Of a DNA stretch of 7,995 nt, positions 6,614-7,995 are shown in pieces (the first letter of the stretch is position 1; every line of letters starts with the position of its first letter). Below the pieces are notes generated by a model. That model was not told the origin of the DNA, ran no database searches, and saw only the letters and a program-made list of their open reading frames with translations. The translations under genes and the position numbers were made by a program. This DNA comes from Akkermansia sp. (GTDB lineage: Bacteria > Verrucomicrobiota > Verrucomicrobiia > Verrucomicrobiales > Akkermansiaceae): positions 1 to 7,995 of the forward strand of contig JAIFNK010000117.1 in NCBI GenBank assembly GCA_020047775.1, written 5' to 3'.

Positions 6614-7334
6614 GCCCGCCAACCTAGAACCATCGCCGGAAGCTGTCAAACGACCCATCCTCGAAATCGCCGGCTTGAAAAAAATCCACCGCACCGCGAG
6701 CCACGAGCTGACGGTGCTCCACGGTGTGAACCTGAGCCTCGCGGCGGGCGATACCTGTGCGATCATCGGTCCGTCCGGCAGTGGGAAAACGACCCTGCTC
6801 GGCCTCTGCGCCGGACTGGACGACGCGACGGCCGGCTCGGTGAAACTCGACGGCCAGGCGCTTGAATCACTCAGCCAGGACCAGCGCGCCGCCCTGCGCA
6901 ACCGGCTGGTGGGCTTCGTTTTCCAGAGTTTCCAACTCATCCCCACGCTCACCGCCATCGAGAACGTGCTCGTCCCGCTCGAACTGCGCGGCGAGACCGG
7001 CCGCGAAAAGGACGCCGCCGAGCTACTCGCGCAAGTCGGCCTCGGCGACCGGCTCGACCACTATCCGCTCCAGCTATCCGGCGGCGAGCAACAGCGCGTC
7101 GCCCTCGCCCGGGCCTTCATCCACCACCCGAAAATCCTCTTCGCCGATGAACCGACCGGCAACCTCGACGCCGAGACCAGCGGCCCCATCGTGGAAATGC
7201 TCTTCCGCCTCAACCGCGAGGCCGGCACCGCGCTGGTGCTCGTCACCCACGATCCCGCGCTCGCCGCCAAGGCCCGGCGGGTCGTGAAAATGAGCGGCGG
7301 CACCATCATCGCGGAGGAGGAGCATGCCATCTAA
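6612..7334 (+). CDS. ybbA: ABC transporter ATP-binding protein, YbbA/LolD/MacB type
   Basis: This 240-residue cytoplasmic ATPase powers a membrane permease of the MacB-fold class. The nucleotide-binding motifs are complete: Walker A GPSGSGKTT (53-61), Q-loop Gln105 in FQSFQL, signature LSGGEQQR (155-162), Walker B ILFADE (175-180) with the D-loop after PTGNLD, and switch His213 in VTHD. The AxENVLVPLEL region (115-125) is typical of the LolD/YbbA branch. The permease gene starts 11 bases before this gene ends, so the two are translationally coupled and form one transporter. The E. coli YbbA-YbbP substrate is not established, and the neighbouring tesA suggests lipid or ester export, which is inference. 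ATG at 6612 is the only reasonable start: it lies just before the family's N-terminal strand, PILEIAGLKK. It has no Shine-Dalgarno. The promoter must lie inside the divergent tesA gene; none is clear. Confidence 0.93.
   Translation: MPANLEPSPEAVKRPILEIAGLKKIHRTASHELTVLHGVNLSLAAGDTCAIIGPSGSGKTTLLGLCAGLDDATAGSVKLDGQALESLSQDQRAALRNRLVGFVFQSFQLIPTLTAIENVLVPLELRGETGREKDAAELLAQVGLGDRLDHYPLQLSGGEQQRVALARAFIHHPKILFADEPTGNLDAETSGPIVEMLFRLNREAGTALVLVTHDPALAAKARRVVKMSGGTIIAEEEHAI
6621..6649 (-). promoter_or_regulatory. sigma70-type promoter for tesA, predicted leaderless
   Basis: On the minus strand, a perfect TTGACA (6649-6644) is followed by a 17-base spacer and TAGGTT (6626-6621), which keeps the three most conserved -10 positions (T, A and the final T). 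Seven bases then separate the -10 from the tesA ATG (A at 6613). Normal promoter geometry puts +1 at 6614 or 6613, so transcription would start on or one base before the start codon. This fits the absence of a ribosome binding site. The promoter lies wholly inside codons 4-13 of the divergent ATPase gene. Confidence 0.55.
7313..7322 (+). promoter_or_regulatory. strong ribosome binding site of the permease gene
   Basis: GGAGGAGGAG precedes the ATG at 7324 with usable anti-SD pairing 3 to 6 bases away. It is the clearest Shine-Dalgarno in the window. It is embedded in the final codons of the ATPase gene (the Glu-Glu-Glu of its C-terminus) and fixes the permease start. Confidence 0.75.
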
Positions 7335-7995
7335 TTCCCGTTCTCTCCCGCGCAGCCTGGTGACCGCCCTGTTCCACCCGTGGACCTGGCGCATGGCGTG
7401 GCGCGACAGCCGCACGCAGCGGCTGCGGTTGGTGATTTTCTCGCTCGCCATCGTTTCCGGCATCGCCGCGCTGGTGGCGATCCACTCGCTCAAGGCCAGC
7501 GTGCAGAAGGGCATCGAATCGCAGGCAAAGTCGCTGCTAGGGTCCGATCTCCAGGTTTCCTCGCGCCAGCCGGTCAGCGACGCGGACTTCGCCAAGCTCG
7601 CCGCGATGGCGCGGAACATCAGCCGCGAGACGGCGTTTCCGACGATGCTGGGATTCCCTAACGGCGGTGCGCGCCTCGTGCAAATCCGCGGCTTTGAAGG
7701 TGCCTATCCGTTTTATGGAACCGTGGAGACGAAGCCGGCGGACGCGTGGCGGAAGCTTCCGGATGAAGCGGGGATTCTGTTGGAGCCGGCGTTGTTGGAC
7801 CAGTTCCAGGCGAAGGTCGGGGATGAGGTGGAGTTAGGAAACCTCAGGCTGCGGATTCTCGGCGTGGTGGAGAAACCCGCGCCGCGGGCGAGCCGCTTCA
7901 GTGGCTTCCCGCCGGAGGCCTACGTGCGGCTTGCGGACATTTCCAAGAGCGGCCTGCTAGGAAAGAACAGCATGAGCTCGCACCAGGTGCATCTG
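7324..7995 (+). CDS. ybbP: ABC transporter permease, YbbP type (N-terminal part, runs off the window)
   Basis: The first 224 residues are visible and the frame stays open to the window end. YbbP relatives are about 800 residues with two FtsX-like halves, so about three quarters of the gene is missing. A cytoplasmic N-terminus with WRMAWRDSRTQRLR (22-35) leads into one membrane helix (about 37-55). Next is SVQKGIESQAKSLLGSDLQV (59-78), which corresponds to the family's 'ExQAxxLLGADL' signature at the start of the periplasmic domain. The remaining part (about 80-224) is the MacB-type periplasmic core domain, including PALLDQFQAKVGDEVELG (155-172) and the following beta-strand LRLRILGVVE. It overlaps the ATPase gene by 11 bases and forms the exporter with it. 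The strong ribosome binding site supports this start. Confidence 0.9.
   Translation, partial: MPSNSRSLPRSLVTALFHPWTWRMAWRDSRTQRLRLVIFSLAIVSGIAALVAIHSLKASVQKGIESQAKSLLGSDLQVSSRQPVSDADFAKLAAMARNISRETAFPTMLGFPNGGARLVQIRGFEGAYPFYGTVETKPADAWRKLPDEAGILLEPALLDQFQAKVGDEVELGNLRLRILGVVEKPAPRASRFSGFPPEAYVRLADISKSGLLGKNSMSSHQVHL

Overview
The window looks like an ordinary stretch of a bacterial chromosome of moderately high G+C. It is densely packed with single-copy housekeeping and transport genes. I see no mobile element, phage gene, CRISPR array, tRNA or rRNA. Several traits suggest a Verrucomicrobiota-like organism: few strong Shine-Dalgarno sites, a small secreted EF-hand protein, a sugar-permease-like MFS protein with a large late insert, and a hexapeptide-tailed sugar nucleotidyltransferase. 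This taxonomic guess is inference; the sequence contains no marker that settles it.

Layout. Bases 1-129 hold at most the last codons of an unrecognised + strand gene and a weak hairpin. From 130 to 2871 two genes lie on the minus strand: a sugar-type MFS permease (130-1824) and, upstream of it, a MurU-like sugar-phosphate nucleotidyltransferase (1987-2871). A long imperfect stem-loop (1918-1962) sits between them. A hemolysin III/PAQR membrane protein (2971-3627, +) diverges from the nucleotidyltransferase and converges on a small secreted EF-hand protein (3639-3959, -). A non-coding stretch of 420 bases follows and contains a candidate promoter for mutM (4380-5198, +), the formamidopyrimidine-DNA glycosylase of oxidative DNA repair. 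The 3' end of mutM overlaps, tail to tail by 47 bases, a YqjF/DUF2071 protein (5152-5937, -). That protein lies downstream of a TesA-type SGNH esterase (5972-6613, -) and is probably co-transcribed with it. Divergent from tesA is an ABC exporter pair, a YbbA/LolD-type ATPase (6612-7334, +) and a YbbP-type permease (7324 to beyond the window end, +).

How the genes relate. The clearest unit is tesA <- -> ybbA-ybbP. The same divergent arrangement is known from E. coli, where the two ABC genes are neighbours of the periplasmic thioesterase/lysophospholipase gene. Here the two divergent start codons share two bases (CATG). A near-consensus sigma70-type promoter for tesA lies inside the ybbA coding sequence, placed so that the tesA transcript would begin at or within one base of its ATG. 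The other genes appear to be functionally unrelated neighbours.

I did not find a new multi-gene system. The most useful leads are the leaderless/shared-start arrangement at 6611-6649, the stem-loop at 1918-1962, the embedded terminator-like structure at 3663-3695, and the roughly 90-residue insert in the MFS permease.
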